Position numbers and translations under genes: made by a program
Assembly (NCBI GenBank): GCA_035289745.1
Contig: DATDWF010000109.1
Span: 1-18,020 of the forward strand
Direction: 5' to 3'
Length of the DNA stretch: 18,020 nucleotides
Source of the DNA: JAUYQE01 sp035289745
Lineage (GTDB): Archaea; Nanobdellota; Nanobdellia; Woesearchaeales; GW2011-AR9
The notes under the pieces: model-generated
What the model saw: the letters and a program-made list of their open reading frames with translations, nothing else
What the model was told of the DNA's origin: nothing
The model's database searches: none
Part shown: positions 1-7,529 of the stretch, piece after piece
Layout of the letters: each line of letters starts with the position of its first letter
Numbering within the stretch: position 1 is the stretch's first letter

Positions 1-2
1 AT

Positions 3-92
3 GAAATGCGACCACATAGGTCGCTCAATTTTGAGGCGCTGGAGACACCAGCACAGGCTTTTATTCGCAAAATGAAGAGGGAGGATTTTTAA
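3..92 (+). CDS. C-terminal end of an IS481-type integrase/transposase (partial, cut by window start)
   Basis: An open frame enters from the left edge and stops at 90-92. It encodes about 29 residues with the pattern RPHRSLNF followed by ETPAQAF and a basic tail (RKMKRED). That pattern is the characteristic end of rve/DDE integrase-core transposases, where an Arg-Pro-His-x-Ser-Leu motif follows the catalytic glutamate and a TPxxAF motif follows it. The catalytic DDE residues would lie outside the window, so completeness cannot be judged. No terminal inverted repeat could be verified because the other end of the element is missing. The AT-rich 93-160 stretch between this stop and the next promoter could contain the right end. 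IS481 family is the best guess; another integrase-core IS family is possible. Confidence 0.68.
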   Translation, partial: EMRPHRSLNFEALETPAQAFIRKMKREDF

Positions 93-161
93 GATGAAAC
101 AAATTATACTATCGAAGGGAAATAATTACAGGATACGACACACATACTTTACACAACAATC

Positions 162-169
162 TTTAAATA
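162..169 (+). promoter_or_regulatory. TATA box of the hydroxyacid dehydrogenase gene
   Basis: TTTAAATA, centred about 26 nt before the ATG at 192. In archaea transcription starts about 25 nt downstream of the TATA centre, so this predicts a leaderless or near-leaderless mRNA. The stretch between box and start is pyrimidine-rich and has no Shine-Dalgarno site. Confidence 0.7.
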
Positions 170-191
170 TCTTCTTTCTTTCCCTCTTTCC

Positions 192-1181
192 ATGCCCAAA
201 CCAAAAGTCTTCCTCACCCGCCACATTCTCGACGGCAATCTTAGTCTTCTCCAGAAGCACTGCCAGCTGAAAATCTATCCCAAAGACCAGCCTATCCCCA
301 AAAAAGAGCTGCTGAAAGAAGTAAAACATTGCGATGCGCTGCTCTGCCTGCTGACGGACAAGATAGACAAAGAAGTCATTGATGCCAATCCACACTTGAA
401 AATAATCGCCAATTATGCCGTCGGCTATGATAATATAGACCTCGCGTATGCAACAAAAAAAAGTATTCCCGTCGCCAATACACCGGGAAAGCTGATCAGC
501 GAGGCGGTGGCGGAACATACGGTTGCTCTGTTATTAGCTTTGGCCAAGCGCCTGCGGGAAGCGGATGCGTTTACAAGAGCGGGAAACTATGCGGGGTGGT
601 CGCCGACATTGCTGCTCGGCAGCGGCCTCAAAGGGAAAACCTTAGGCATCATCGGCTTAGGGCGCATCGGCTCTGGCGTAGCGGAACGCTGCGCGCATGG
701 GATGGGCATGCAAGTACTCTATTACGACGTCATTCGCAATCTCAAGTTCGAAAAGAAGTACAAAGCGATCTTTACGCCGCTCCGCAGGCTGCTGCTGCAA
801 TCTGATTTTGTGACACTGCACGTGCCGCTGCTTCCATCGACGCGGCATCTCATCAGCAGCAAAGAGCTGGCGCTGATGAAGAAGACCGCTTTCTTGGTGA
901 ATACGTCGCGAGGCCCCGTCGTTGATGAAAAAGCGCTGGTTTCGGCGTTACAAAGAAAGCAGATTGCGGGGGCTGCTCTGGATGTCTTTGAGCATGAGCC
1001 GAAACTGGCGCCGGGATTGGCGAAGCTTGACAATATACTCCTGACACCGCACACCGCTTCTTCGACAGTAGAAGCACGAGAAGAGATGACGATGCTGGCC
1101 GTGCGTAATATCTTGGCAGCGTTGGCGGGGAAGAAAGTGCCGCATGTGGTGAATAAAGGAGTGTATGGGGGAAAGAAATAG
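192..1181 (+). CDS. gyaR: D-isomer-specific 2-hydroxyacid dehydrogenase (glyoxylate/hydroxypyruvate reductase, D-glycerate dehydrogenase type)
   Basis: A 329-residue cytosolic NAD(P)H-dependent oxidoreductase that interconverts a 2-oxoacid (glyoxylate or hydroxypyruvate) and a D-2-hydroxyacid. The family's substrate-domain signature NYAVGYDNID is at 74-83 and the Rossmann glycine motif GLGRIG at 155-160. D179 at the end of the second strand favours NAD(H). The catalytic triad is complete: R240 in NTSRGP, E269 before P270, and H287 in LTPHTAS. Length matches the glyoxylate reductase subgroup (about 330), which also shares the ANTPGKLISEAVAEHT region. The ATG is chosen because it sits at leaderless distance from a TATA box and no upstream in-frame extension is needed. 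It is monocistronic, with 14 nt to the convergent neighbour. The exact substrate cannot be read from the sequence; the family assignment is secure. Confidence 0.9.
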   Translation: MPKPKVFLTRHILDGNLSLLQKHCQLKIYPKDQPIPKKELLKEVKHCDALLCLLTDKIDKEVIDANPHLKIIANYAVGYDNIDLAYATKKSIPVANTPGKLISEAVAEHTVALLLALAKRLREADAFTRAGNYAGWSPTLLLGSGLKGKTLGIIGLGRIGSGVAERCAHGMGMQVLYYDVIRNLKFEKKYKAIFTPLRRLLLQSDFVTLHVPLLPSTRHLISSKELALMKKTAFLVNTSRGPVVDEKALVSALQRKQIAGAALDVFEHEPKLAPGLAKLDNILLTPHTASSTVEAREEMTMLAVRNILAALAGKKVPHVVNKGVYGGKK

Positions 1182-1195
1182 TCTTTTAGTACATC

Positions 1196-1705
1196 TTACG
1201 GTTTGTCAACAGTCCAATATTTCCAATGTGGCTCTTGGTACCAAGAATGGAATTTAAGATGAATTCTTCCTTTGAAGTAAATCTCCAGCAGGTGACTATC
1301 CAGAATATGCCTCAGGAGCGATCTTCTGGGCTCTGGTAGACTATAATCGTAAGGATCAATGCCTGTTCCTAACATAACCATTCTTCCAATCCCATCTTTG
1401 GTTGGTTTAATTCGCTCATATGCCAGAGAAAATCCATCACCCTCGCGTGTGCCCACTTCTCTCAATGGAAAATGAAACACCTCATCAGAATCAATAAGGA
1501 TATGCAAGCCAGAATCATCTTTCCGAAAATCAAGGGATTTTCCTTCCAGAATTTCATCAACTTTTGTAAGCCCTTCCGCTCGAAAACTTCCATTGGGGTT
1601 ACGCCCTCCATAATCCCGGATAAAAATCCTTTCTGCGGGATAGGTATCTATGCACACCCTTAAATTTTCAAAATCCAATTCTTTGGGCATAAAATATTGT
1701 TCCAT
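1196..1705 (-). CDS. Unrecognised 169-residue protein, second gene of the HAD operon
   Basis: I do not recognise this family. The protein is soluble-looking, has no signal peptide or membrane segment, and is rich in charged residues. It contains aromatic clusters such as DPYDYSLPEPRRS (117-129) and a C-terminal HSWYQEPHWKYW (153-164) with two His and three Trp. The frame is open further upstream, but the ATG at 1705 is preferred: a GAGAGG-type Shine-Dalgarno site ends 5 nt before it, and it begins 1 nt after the stop of the upstream HAD gene. That spacing implies translational coupling and suggests a function linked to the phosphatase. The alternating beta-like pattern could be a small beta-rich domain, but this is inference only. 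Confidence 0.75.
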   Translation of the reverse strand: MEQYFMPKELDFENLRVCIDTYPAERIFIRDYGGRNPNGSFRAEGLTKVDEILEGKSLDFRKDDSGLHILIDSDEVFHFPLREVGTREGDGFSLAYERIKPTKDGIGRMVMLGTGIDPYDYSLPEPRRSLLRHILDSHLLEIYFKGRIHLKFHSWYQEPHWKYWTVDKP

Positions 1706-1706
1706 A

Positions 1707-2378
1707 TTATCCTCTCTCAAACTCTTCCACTCTTTTTGGCAGTGCACATAGCGAGCTGAACGTAAAATCTGCCCCTAACTTCTTGAGCAGTTCCCGGTAG
1801 CGGAAGTTTTTCTGCAAGACGACGACTTTTACGCCGACCTTTTTTGCAGCCAGAATATCACCAGCAGAATCTCCCACGTAGAGCACTTCCTGCGGCTTCA
1901 GCTGATGTTTTTTTACGACGTGCAGCAGATTCTCTTGTTTTGATTTCGGCCCCCCCAAGATTTCTGCAAAGTATTTGCCCAGTCCGCAATGCTCAGCGAT
2001 CCTGTGGACTTCCCGTTTATTTTCCAGAGAAAGCAGGAAGAGGAACTCTACTTGTTTTTTGAGTTCGCCCAAGACGTTCGTGCATTGCATCAGCGGACAG
2101 CGATGCAGGCTTTGCTCGTAATGGAAGCCAAAATGCTCATCCATCGCACGCAGTTCCTGCCGCGTCGGCTTTCTTCTGAGAAATTGCCGGAACAGCAGCG
2201 TTACTTTCTCCTGACGGTTCTTGCCCGTTCCTGCAACTTTCCGGTAGGCTGTTGGCACGCCGCGCTGCACCCCAAACTTTTCCCGGAAGACTTTGGCCAT
2301 CTCTCTGGCTTTTTTCTCTTCAGAAAGCACTAACGTTCCATCGAAGTCGAAGCCGACTGCTTTGATATGCCTGCTCAT
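1707..2378 (-). CDS. HAD-superfamily hydrolase (phosphoglycolate phosphatase-like)
   Basis: A 223-residue haloacid-dehalogenase-type phosphatase. Motif I is DFDGTLV with nucleophile D11 and acid/base D13. Motif II is the serine in FLLSLEN (S117), motif III the lysine in GGPKSK (K145), and motif IV GDSAGD (D170, D174) for Mg2+. The insert between motifs I and II is about 100 residues and helical, so a C1 cap of the Gph/beta-phosphoglucomutase type is likely. The substrate is probably a small phosphorylated metabolite but cannot be specified. The ATG at 2378 is supported by a TATA box about 29 nt upstream (leaderless). It is the first gene of a two-gene operon with the 169-residue unknown protein. 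Confidence 0.87.
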   Translation of the reverse strand: MSRHIKAVGFDFDGTLVLSEEKKAREMAKVFREKFGVQRGVPTAYRKVAGTGKNRQEKVTLLFRQFLRRKPTRQELRAMDEHFGFHYEQSLHRCPLMQCTNVLGELKKQVEFLFLLSLENKREVHRIAEHCGLGKYFAEILGGPKSKQENLLHVVKKHQLKPQEVLYVGDSAGDILAAKKVGVKVVVLQKNFRYRELLKKLGADFTFSSLCALPKRVEEFERG

Positions 2379-2403
2379 CTCTTCATTAAGAAAGTTCTTT
2401 GAG

Positions 2404-2411
2404 TTTAAATA
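2404..2411 (-). promoter_or_regulatory. TATA box of the HAD operon
   Basis: On the minus strand this reads TATTTAAA, centred about 29 nt before the HAD start codon. A leaderless transcript is predicted. Confidence 0.65.
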
Positions 2412-2460
2412 CGTTGTTCTTTGCTGTAAAAAGCCAGCAAAAAAAGTTAAGAATAGAAAT

Positions 2461-2494
2461 AAAAACCGAAAAAAAAGAGAAAAAGAAGAAGAAA
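2461..2494 (-). terminator. Oligo-T terminator tract after the DUF5679 gene
   Basis: Immediately downstream of the stop codon on the minus strand is an almost pure pyrimidine tract with runs of eight and five T. Archaeal RNA polymerase terminates at such T-runs without needing a hairpin. It also separates this gene from the HAD promoter just beyond. Confidence 0.55.
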
Positions 2495-2496
2495 CT

Positions 2497-2667
2497 TTAT
2501 TTCTTCTTCGCGCCCATGATCCTGAACATGGTCGTTCCGCATTTGGTACATTTGCCTTTCATGGCGCTGCGCTTCATGCCGCCTTTGCCTTTCATCGCCA
2601 CTTCTTTGGCATCAGCCATCATGCGCTTGGCCTTGCATTTTACACAATATCCTTCTGTTCCTGCCAT
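2497..2667 (-). CDS. DUF5679-type small zinc-binding protein
   Basis: A 56-residue basic protein. It starts MAGTEGYCVKCKAKR, has a Met/Lys/Gly-rich middle (KEVAMKGKGGMKRSAMKG) and a second CTKCGTTMFRIMG segment, and ends in three lysines. The two CxxC pairs (C8/C11 and C40/C43) should bind one zinc in a ribbon. This layout matches DUF5679, a family common in DPANN archaea and CPR bacteria and of unknown function; nucleic-acid binding is a reasonable inference from charge and zinc ribbon. The start is fixed by a strong Shine-Dalgarno site (GGAGGGATC, 2673-2681) 5 nt before the ATG. It is monocistronic, with an oligo-T tract directly after it. Confidence 0.86.
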   Translation of the reverse strand: MAGTEGYCVKCKAKRMMADAKEVAMKGKGGMKRSAMKGKCTKCGTTMFRIMGAKKK

Positions 2668-2672
2668 TGGTT

Positions 2673-2681
2673 GATCCCTCC
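2673..2681 (-). promoter_or_regulatory. Shine-Dalgarno site of the DUF5679 gene
   Basis: GGAGGGATC on the minus strand, one mismatch from the ideal complement GGAGGTGATC allowing for a gap, 5 nt before the ATG. This gene is therefore leadered, unlike most operon-first genes in the window. Confidence 0.65.
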
Positions 2682-2831
2682 ACTTTTTTAAGCTTGTTTT
2701 TGATTAGTCAGGGAGAAGAACGCTTGTTTCCCACGCTCTTTTTCCTGCTATTTTCTTCGTATGAGGCTTCTTCCTCTTAAAAAGGTTTCGCCGAATTTGC
2801 ATAGATGTACGAGAAAAATGCCCAAAATTCC

Positions 2832-5288
2832 CTAGCGTTCAATGCCGATCCGCACAGTAAATCTCTCACTTTCCAGCGCCGTTTTCCCGGAAAAGACGAT
2901 GCTCTTCGCATTGAGCACCGCTTTCAGGTCGTCTTGCACACTTGTAATCATTTCGGCAAATCCTTTTTCCGAGCTCTGCAGCACGAGTGTAGCGATTTCT
3001 TCTTTTAATGAAACGTGCTGTTCGGCTTTCCATCTCCGCACGGCGCCGATGATATCGATGCCCAGGTCGCCGGCCAATTCAGCCTGCTCATCCTGCCATC
3101 GGGGCTGCGCTAGAGGCCAGGCCGCGACATGGATGCTTTTTGCTTCTTCTCTTTTCGCAAAAGCATGCTGGTAAATCTCTTCCGTGATGTGAGGCATGAC
3201 AGGGGCCATCATTTTGAGAATGCTCAGAAGCGCCTGGTCTAAAGTATACTGAGCGCTTTTCCGCTTTTCCGCTCCGCGTATCACCGGATTGTACAGGCGG
3301 TCTTTGATGATCTCCAGATAATAATCACAAAAGGTATGCCAGAAGAAGTGTTCCACGGCACTTTTGGTCCGGGCATATTCATATGCGGCAAAGGTTTCCG
3401 TGCTTTCGGTCATGAGTCGATGCAGCTTGCTGAGCAGCCACTTGTCGAAGACTTCAGTTGCACTTCCTTCATCTGCTTTTTTCCCTTTTTGTGTTTGCAA
3501 GTAATCTTGCAGATGCAGTACACAGAACTTTGCGGCATTCCATAATTTGGTGATGAACTTCTGCCCCGTCACGAGATCTTTCTCCTGAAACGGCAGGTCA
3601 TCCCCTAGCGTCGAGCCAGCCGCCCAGAAGCGCAGCGCATCTGCCGAGTATTTTTTTATCATTTCTAACGGCTCGATGACATTGCCCAAGGACTTCGACA
3701 TCTTCTTGCCGTGGGGATCCTGCGCATGGCCGGAAATCATGACTCGCTTCCAGGGCACGCGGCCATGGTGATAGAGGCTTTTGACGACGGTATAGAAGAG
3801 CCAGGTTCTGATGATGTCATGCGCCTGGGGCCGTAAGTCCAGGGGCGCCTCGGCGTACGGAAAATCATATTCGCCTTGATGGGCCCAATTGGTGATGATT
3901 TCGGGTGTTACTGAGGACGTTGCCCAAGTATCAAGCACATCCTGCTCGCCGTCAAAAGTTGTCGATCCACAGCCGCAAGGCTTCTTCGGCTTATCGACGG
4001 TAGGATCGACAGGAAGCTCTTTCCGTTCCGGGAGCATATGGCGGCCACACTTTTGGCAGGCCCAGACGGGAATGGGAATGCCAAAATGCCGCTGCCGGGA
4101 GATGCACCAGTCCCAGTTGAGGTTTTGCACCCAATGGTCATAGCGGACTTTCATGTGCGGCGGATACCAAGTAATCTGATTGGCTGCTTCCAGCAGCTCT
4201 TCTTTTTTATCCAGAATCTTGATGTACCACTGCTTGGTCTTCAGGAACTCCAGAGGCGTCTTGCAGCGCTCGTGCACATTGACCGCATGCACGATGTCTC
4301 GCTGCCGGATTAAGGCTTTCGTTTCTTTCAGCTTGTCGAGAATCGCCTTGCGCGCTTCTTCAATCTTCAGGCCTTTGAACTCTGGGGCCAGCTCATTCAT
4401 CCTGCCATTCTTCTCAAAGACCACGCGCAAGGGCAATTTATAGCGAAACCATTTGTCGACGTCTTCTTTGTCGCCGAACGTACAGACCATCATCAGCCCC
4501 GTGCCTTTCTCTTTATCGACGGTTTCATCTGCAAGAATGGGCACTTCATAATCAAAAAGCGGCACTTTGGCAAACTTGCCCCGCAGCTTCTGGTAGCGCT
4601 TATCTTCCGGGTGATAGAACAACGCCACGCAGGCGGGAATCAGTTCCGGCCGTGTCGTAGAAATGACCAGCTCTTTTCCACCGCAGCTGAACGCTACATC
4701 ATTGAAATGGGACGTTTTGTCAATATTCTCAAATTCAGCCTGGGCGATGGCTGTCTGGCATTGCACGCACCAGGCGACAGGTGATTCCTGCTGGAAGATA
4801 CGCTCTTTGTTGTAGAGTTCGATGAACGAGGCTTGCGACGTAATCTGGCAGTGCTTGTTTATCGTCGAGTACGAGCGCTTAAAATCTGCCGACATGCCGA
4901 TCTCTTTCCAGGCCTGGATAAACTGGGGCTTTTCCTGGGCAATGAACTCGTTGCAGATCTTCACGAACTCCTGCCGGGGCAGCTTGGTGGAGAGGATGTT
5001 CTTGCTCTTTTCCACGAGCCGTTCCGTCGGCAGCCCATTATCATCTGTGCCAAAAGGAAAGAAAACATTCTTGCCACGCATGCGCTGGTATCGTGCAATG
5101 ATATCCTGCTGGGTGTAGCTGAAAGCATGCCCCATATGCATCTTGCCGGAAACGGTAGGCGGGGGCGTGTCGATGCTGTAGGTTTCTTTCTTTGGATTGG
5201 GATGATAGACATAGATATTATTCTCTTCCCAGTATTTCTGCCATTTGGGCTCGGCTTCTTTGGGGTTGTATTGCTGCGGAAGTTCCAT
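2832..5288 (-). CDS. valS: Valyl-tRNA synthetase, archaeal type
   Basis: Charges tRNA-Val with valine in the cytosol (class Ia synthetase). The 818-residue protein shows the HIGH-type motif as HMGH (51-54), the CP1 editing domain with TTRPE near 211-215, DVLDTWATSS near 450-459, KKMSKS near 528-533, and a C-terminal helical anticodon-binding domain. Cysteine pairs near 174/177 and 411/414, plus CGCG near 438-441, look like zinc ligands in inserted knuckles. The PPTVSGKMHMGHAFSYTQQD start and the short length lacking the bacterial C-terminal coiled coil favour the archaeal branch. A GTG at 5291 is in frame, but the ATG at 5288 is preferred because a TATA box lies about 26 nt upstream. Single-gene transcript. 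The 164 bases after its stop, up to the DUF5679 gene, hold only short T-runs and that gene's leader. Confidence 0.96.
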   Translation of the reverse strand: MELPQQYNPKEAEPKWQKYWEENNIYVYHPNPKKETYSIDTPPPTVSGKMHMGHAFSYTQQDIIARYQRMRGKNVFFPFGTDDNGLPTERLVEKSKNILSTKLPRQEFVKICNEFIAQEKPQFIQAWKEIGMSADFKRSYSTINKHCQITSQASFIELYNKERIFQQESPVAWCVQCQTAIAQAEFENIDKTSHFNDVAFSCGGKELVISTTRPELIPACVALFYHPEDKRYQKLRGKFAKVPLFDYEVPILADETVDKEKGTGLMMVCTFGDKEDVDKWFRYKLPLRVVFEKNGRMNELAPEFKGLKIEEARKAILDKLKETKALIRQRDIVHAVNVHERCKTPLEFLKTKQWYIKILDKKEELLEAANQITWYPPHMKVRYDHWVQNLNWDWCISRQRHFGIPIPVWACQKCGRHMLPERKELPVDPTVDKPKKPCGCGSTTFDGEQDVLDTWATSSVTPEIITNWAHQGEYDFPYAEAPLDLRPQAHDIIRTWLFYTVVKSLYHHGRVPWKRVMISGHAQDPHGKKMSKSLGNVIEPLEMIKKYSADALRFWAAGSTLGDDLPFQEKDLVTGQKFITKLWNAAKFCVLHLQDYLQTQKGKKADEGSATEVFDKWLLSKLHRLMTESTETFAAYEYARTKSAVEHFFWHTFCDYYLEIIKDRLYNPVIRGAEKRKSAQYTLDQALLSILKMMAPVMPHITEEIYQHAFAKREEAKSIHVAAWPLAQPRWQDEQAELAGDLGIDIIGAVRRWKAEQHVSLKEEIATLVLQSSEKGFAEMITSVQDDLKAVLNAKSIVFSGKTALESERFTVRIGIER

Positions 5289-5310
5289 CACAGAATGGGA
5301 GTTGCAGGGA

Positions 5311-5318
5311 ATTTAAAA
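5311..5318 (-). promoter_or_regulatory. TATA box of valS
   Basis: Reads as TTTTAAAT within TTTTTTAAAT on the minus strand, centred about 26 nt before the ATG at 5288. Predicts a leaderless mRNA. Confidence 0.6.
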
Positions 5319-5330
5319 AAGTACTGATGG

Positions 5331-5350
5331 AAAAATAGGAATATGAAAAG
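5331..5350 (-). terminator. T-rich termination tract after the IMPDH operon
   Basis: On the minus strand the region reads CTTTTCATATTCCTATTTTT, 12 nt after the stop of the two-TM protein gene and just before the valS promoter. Two short T-runs fit an archaeal intrinsic terminator. Confidence 0.4.
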
Positions 5351-5362
5351 AGGCCTCCTGCT

Positions 5363-5881
5363 TTATGTATCTTTGTCGTCTCTGGTTTTTCTCTTCGCGT
5401 AATACACCAACCCCCACCACCAGAGTGCTACACTGCCGAACAGTATTCCCAGGCCTAAAGCTGTGCCATCCCTTCCGTGCTCATCTGCCACCTCTTCAAT
5501 CTTTTTCCCTAATCGTTCCAAAGAAACCCTATATGCGCCGGGCATTGGGGAGTTCTCAACCGCTTCCTGCATCTCCGCAAGCTCCCGCTCTAAGCCCACC
5601 AGCTCCGGCAGGGAAAGATTTCCCTGTGCAGCCCGCTCCAGCGTCGCATTAGCATAGTCTAACACTTCTCTTGGATCTTCTTCCCCATACTGCTGGAGGT
5701 ATGCTGCAGCGCCGTGCAGCACATCCAATTCGTAGGAGTCCGGCTGGCTGTAATAGGAGGCAAACTGCAGCCCAGAGACGAGAGCAAAAGCGCTGCCGCC
5801 GAGCAGGCCGAGGTTTTTCACTTCTTTTATTTTCGATACAAGCTGCTCCAGCCACTCAAGCGTGCACTTCTCTCCAGCCAT
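5363..5881 (-). CDS. Small two-TM membrane protein with an extracytosolic or cytosolic helical loop, cotranscribed with the IMPDH-family gene
   Basis: A 172-residue protein of unrecognised family. A hydrophobic segment lies at about 24-44 and a second, Trp-rich one at about 139-161, followed by a positive tail (YAKRKTRDDK). The roughly 95-residue region between them is acidic and helix-rich (LERELAEMQEAVEN, near 97-110). The N-terminal helix is amphipathic. The basic tail after TM2 suggests that both ends are cytosolic and the loop faces outward, by the positive-inside rule. The start is supported by a GAGGTGA Shine-Dalgarno site (5888-5894 in plus coordinates) that overlaps the stop codon of the IMPDH-family gene 11 nt upstream, so the two are cotranscribed and probably coupled. 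No functional link to purine metabolism can be shown from the sequence. Confidence 0.8.
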   Translation of the reverse strand: MAGEKCTLEWLEQLVSKIKEVKNLGLLGGSAFALVSGLQFASYYSQPDSYELDVLHGAAAYLQQYGEEDPREVLDYANATLERAAQGNLSLPELVGLERELAEMQEAVENSPMPGAYRVSLERLGKKIEEVADEHGRDGTALGLGILFGSVALWWWGLVYYAKRKTRDDKDT

Positions 5882-5892
5882 TTTGTTTCACC

Positions 5893-7320
5893 TCACTCGC
5901 TTATTTTCATCCCGCCGCTCTTGCTTTCTTCCCAGGCGGCAGCCGTAATCTGCATAAATTCAGCGTTCTCCTGCATTTCAGTAATGGTTCTTGCGCCGCA
6001 GTAGCTCATGCCGCTCTGCAGCCCTTTGAGCAGGCCTTTTATCACATCTTCGACGGGGCCTTTGTAATCAACCAGCGTGGAAACGCCCTCGACAAAGAAA
6101 TCCAGACGCTCCTTGACTTCTTTTCCCTCTTCTGACTCTTTGCGCTGATGGCTGCTTTCATACGACGCGCTGCCGATGTATTTCTTGTAGCGCTTGCCAT
6201 CCTTCATGATGATCATGCCCGGCGATTCATCCGTGCCCGCAAAAAAGCTGCCGGAGAAGATGCTCGCTGCGCCCGCTGCTATTGCTTTAGCCACATCACC
6301 AGGATATTTCAGGCCGCCATCCGCACACACTGGAATGCCATACTTTTTAGCAACAGCTGCCACGTCCATAACGGCCGTTAGCTGGGGCACTCCGGCACCA
6401 GCCATCACCCGTGTCGTGCAGACCGGTGAAGGCCCGATGCCCACTTTCAGCCCATCAGCACCCGCAGCAATAAGATCTTCGGCCGCTTCTGCGGTCGCAA
6501 TATTGCCGACCATCACGTCGACGGAAAGATGCCGTTTCAGCTCTTTAAGCTGTTCGATAACCAGCACCGAATGCGCATGCGCGATGTCCAAAACAAGCAC
6601 ATCAGCTCCTGCTGCAACTACTGCAGCTGCCCGTTCCAGCATATCTTTCACGCCCACGGCTGCTCCAACACGCAATCTGCCTTTCTCGTCCCGGCAGGCA
6701 TGCGGCCAGTGTTCGAGGCGCGTGATGTCTTTGGTGGTAATCAGCCCCCGCACTCGGCCGTTTTCCATGAGAGGCAGCTTCTCGATGCGGTGCTGGTGCA
6801 GGATGCGCTTCGCTTCGTCGAGAGAAATGCCAAAAGGGGCCGTAATGAGCTGTGCTTTTGGCGTCATGACGGCTGAAACGGGCTTGCTGAAATCTTCTTC
6901 GAAAAGGTAATCTTTGGAAGTAAAGATGCCCACGAGCTCATCATGCTGCACAACCAACAGGCTGGTAACGTGCTCGCTCTTCATACGAGCTACGGCTTCT
7001 TGGATGGTTATATGAGGAGGAACCGAAACCGGATTCTCTATCACAAAGCTGGTGCTCCGTTTCACGCGTTTTACTTCCGCAACCTGCTCTTCAATCGTGC
7101 CAAACTGGTGGATGACCCCCAGGCCGCCTTCCCGGGCTAAGGCAATGGCCATCTTGTGTTCCGTCACCGTGGCCATGTTGGCGCTCACCACCGGCACGGG
7201 CAAGTGAAGATGTTTTGTGAAAAAAGAGCTGGTATCTGCTTCCGTTCTCGAAGCTAAGGGTGTCTTCTTGGGCACGAGGAGAACGTCGTTGTACGTTAAG
7301 CCCAGACGGAGCGGTGCCAT
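5893..7320 (-). CDS. guaB: IMP dehydrogenase / GMP reductase family enzyme with tandem CBS domains
   Basis: A 475-residue TIM-barrel enzyme of purine nucleotide interconversion. LTYNDVLLVP (8-17) opens the barrel, two CBS repeats fill about 93-204, and LDIAHAHS (245-251) contributes the NAD/IMP-site aspartate. The catalytic cysteine loop is GIGPSPVCTTR (C301), followed by ADGG (333-336), GSASYES, and the flap glutamate in VEGVSTLVDYKGPV (about 410-423). Length fits IMPDH. Two details are atypical: the loop is normally GIGPGSxCTT, and the mobile flap shows no clear Arg-Tyr dyad (nearest is HQRK, 391-394). A CBS-containing GMP reductase is therefore a real alternative. It has a TATA box upstream and is divergent from the long ribonucleotide reductase gene. 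Confidence 0.88.
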   Translation of the reverse strand: MAPLRLGLTYNDVLLVPKKTPLASRTEADTSSFFTKHLHLPVPVVSANMATVTEHKMAIALAREGGLGVIHQFGTIEEQVAEVKRVKRSTSFVIENPVSVPPHITIQEAVARMKSEHVTSLLVVQHDELVGIFTSKDYLFEEDFSKPVSAVMTPKAQLITAPFGISLDEAKRILHQHRIEKLPLMENGRVRGLITTKDITRLEHWPHACRDEKGRLRVGAAVGVKDMLERAAAVVAAGADVLVLDIAHAHSVLVIEQLKELKRHLSVDVMVGNIATAEAAEDLIAAGADGLKVGIGPSPVCTTRVMAGAGVPQLTAVMDVAAVAKKYGIPVCADGGLKYPGDVAKAIAAGAASIFSGSFFAGTDESPGMIIMKDGKRYKKYIGSASYESSHQRKESEEGKEVKERLDFFVEGVSTLVDYKGPVEDVIKGLLKGLQSGMSYCGARTITEMQENAEFMQITAAAWEESKSGGMKISE

Positions 7321-7346
7321 GTTGTATAAACTATAGATAACATACG

Positions 7347-7354
7347 TTTAAATA
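7347..7354 (-). promoter_or_regulatory. TATA box of the IMPDH-family operon
   Basis: TATTTAAA on the minus strand, centred about 30 nt before the start codon, giving a near-leaderless transcript. It sits in a 209-nt divergent intergenic region shared with the reductase gene; no clear operator repeat was seen between the two promoters. Confidence 0.6.
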
Positions 7355-7480
7355 CATTTATGCAGTTGATCAGCTATATTATTTAGGTTGTTCGTTGAAA
7401 GAGACAGTTGAATATGTTATTACCTGTAGATGTATTCCATCCTCCCTATTTCGTTATCACCTAAAAAGGCAGAATAAACT

Positions 7481-7488
7481 ATTTAAGT
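7481..7488 (+). promoter_or_regulatory. TATA-like box of the long ribonucleotide reductase gene
   Basis: ATTTAAGT centred about 45 nt before the ATG at 7530. Transcription would start near 7510, leaving a leader of about 20 nt that contains a Shine-Dalgarno site. Confidence 0.5.
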
Positions 7489-7517
7489 AAGGGGTGTATA
7501 GAAATTGAAAGAAAAAA

Positions 7518-7524
7518 GGGGGTG
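7518..7524 (+). promoter_or_regulatory. Shine-Dalgarno site choosing the ATG at 7530
   Basis: GGGGGTG is one mismatch from GGAGGTG and ends 5 nt before the ATG at 7530. An in-frame GTG at 7524 overlaps the site itself, so it is unlikely to be the start. Confidence 0.6.
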
Positions 7525-7529
7525 TGGTT

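Noticed and set aside
1..75. 24-codon ORF beginning with the ATG at position 1
   Set aside because: It has no family features, while the overlapping frame starting at 3 shows a clear transposase C-terminal motif.
6194..6910. 238-codon plus-strand frame opposite the IMPDH-family gene
   Set aside because: Ala/Ser/Thr-rich shadow translation of a conserved enzyme gene; no promoter or family features.
7321..7529. NrdR-type or other operator repeats in the divergent region before the long reductase
   Set aside because: Only a weak 5-bp inverted repeat (GAATA...TATTC near 7411-7438) was seen; no pair of NrdR-like boxes.
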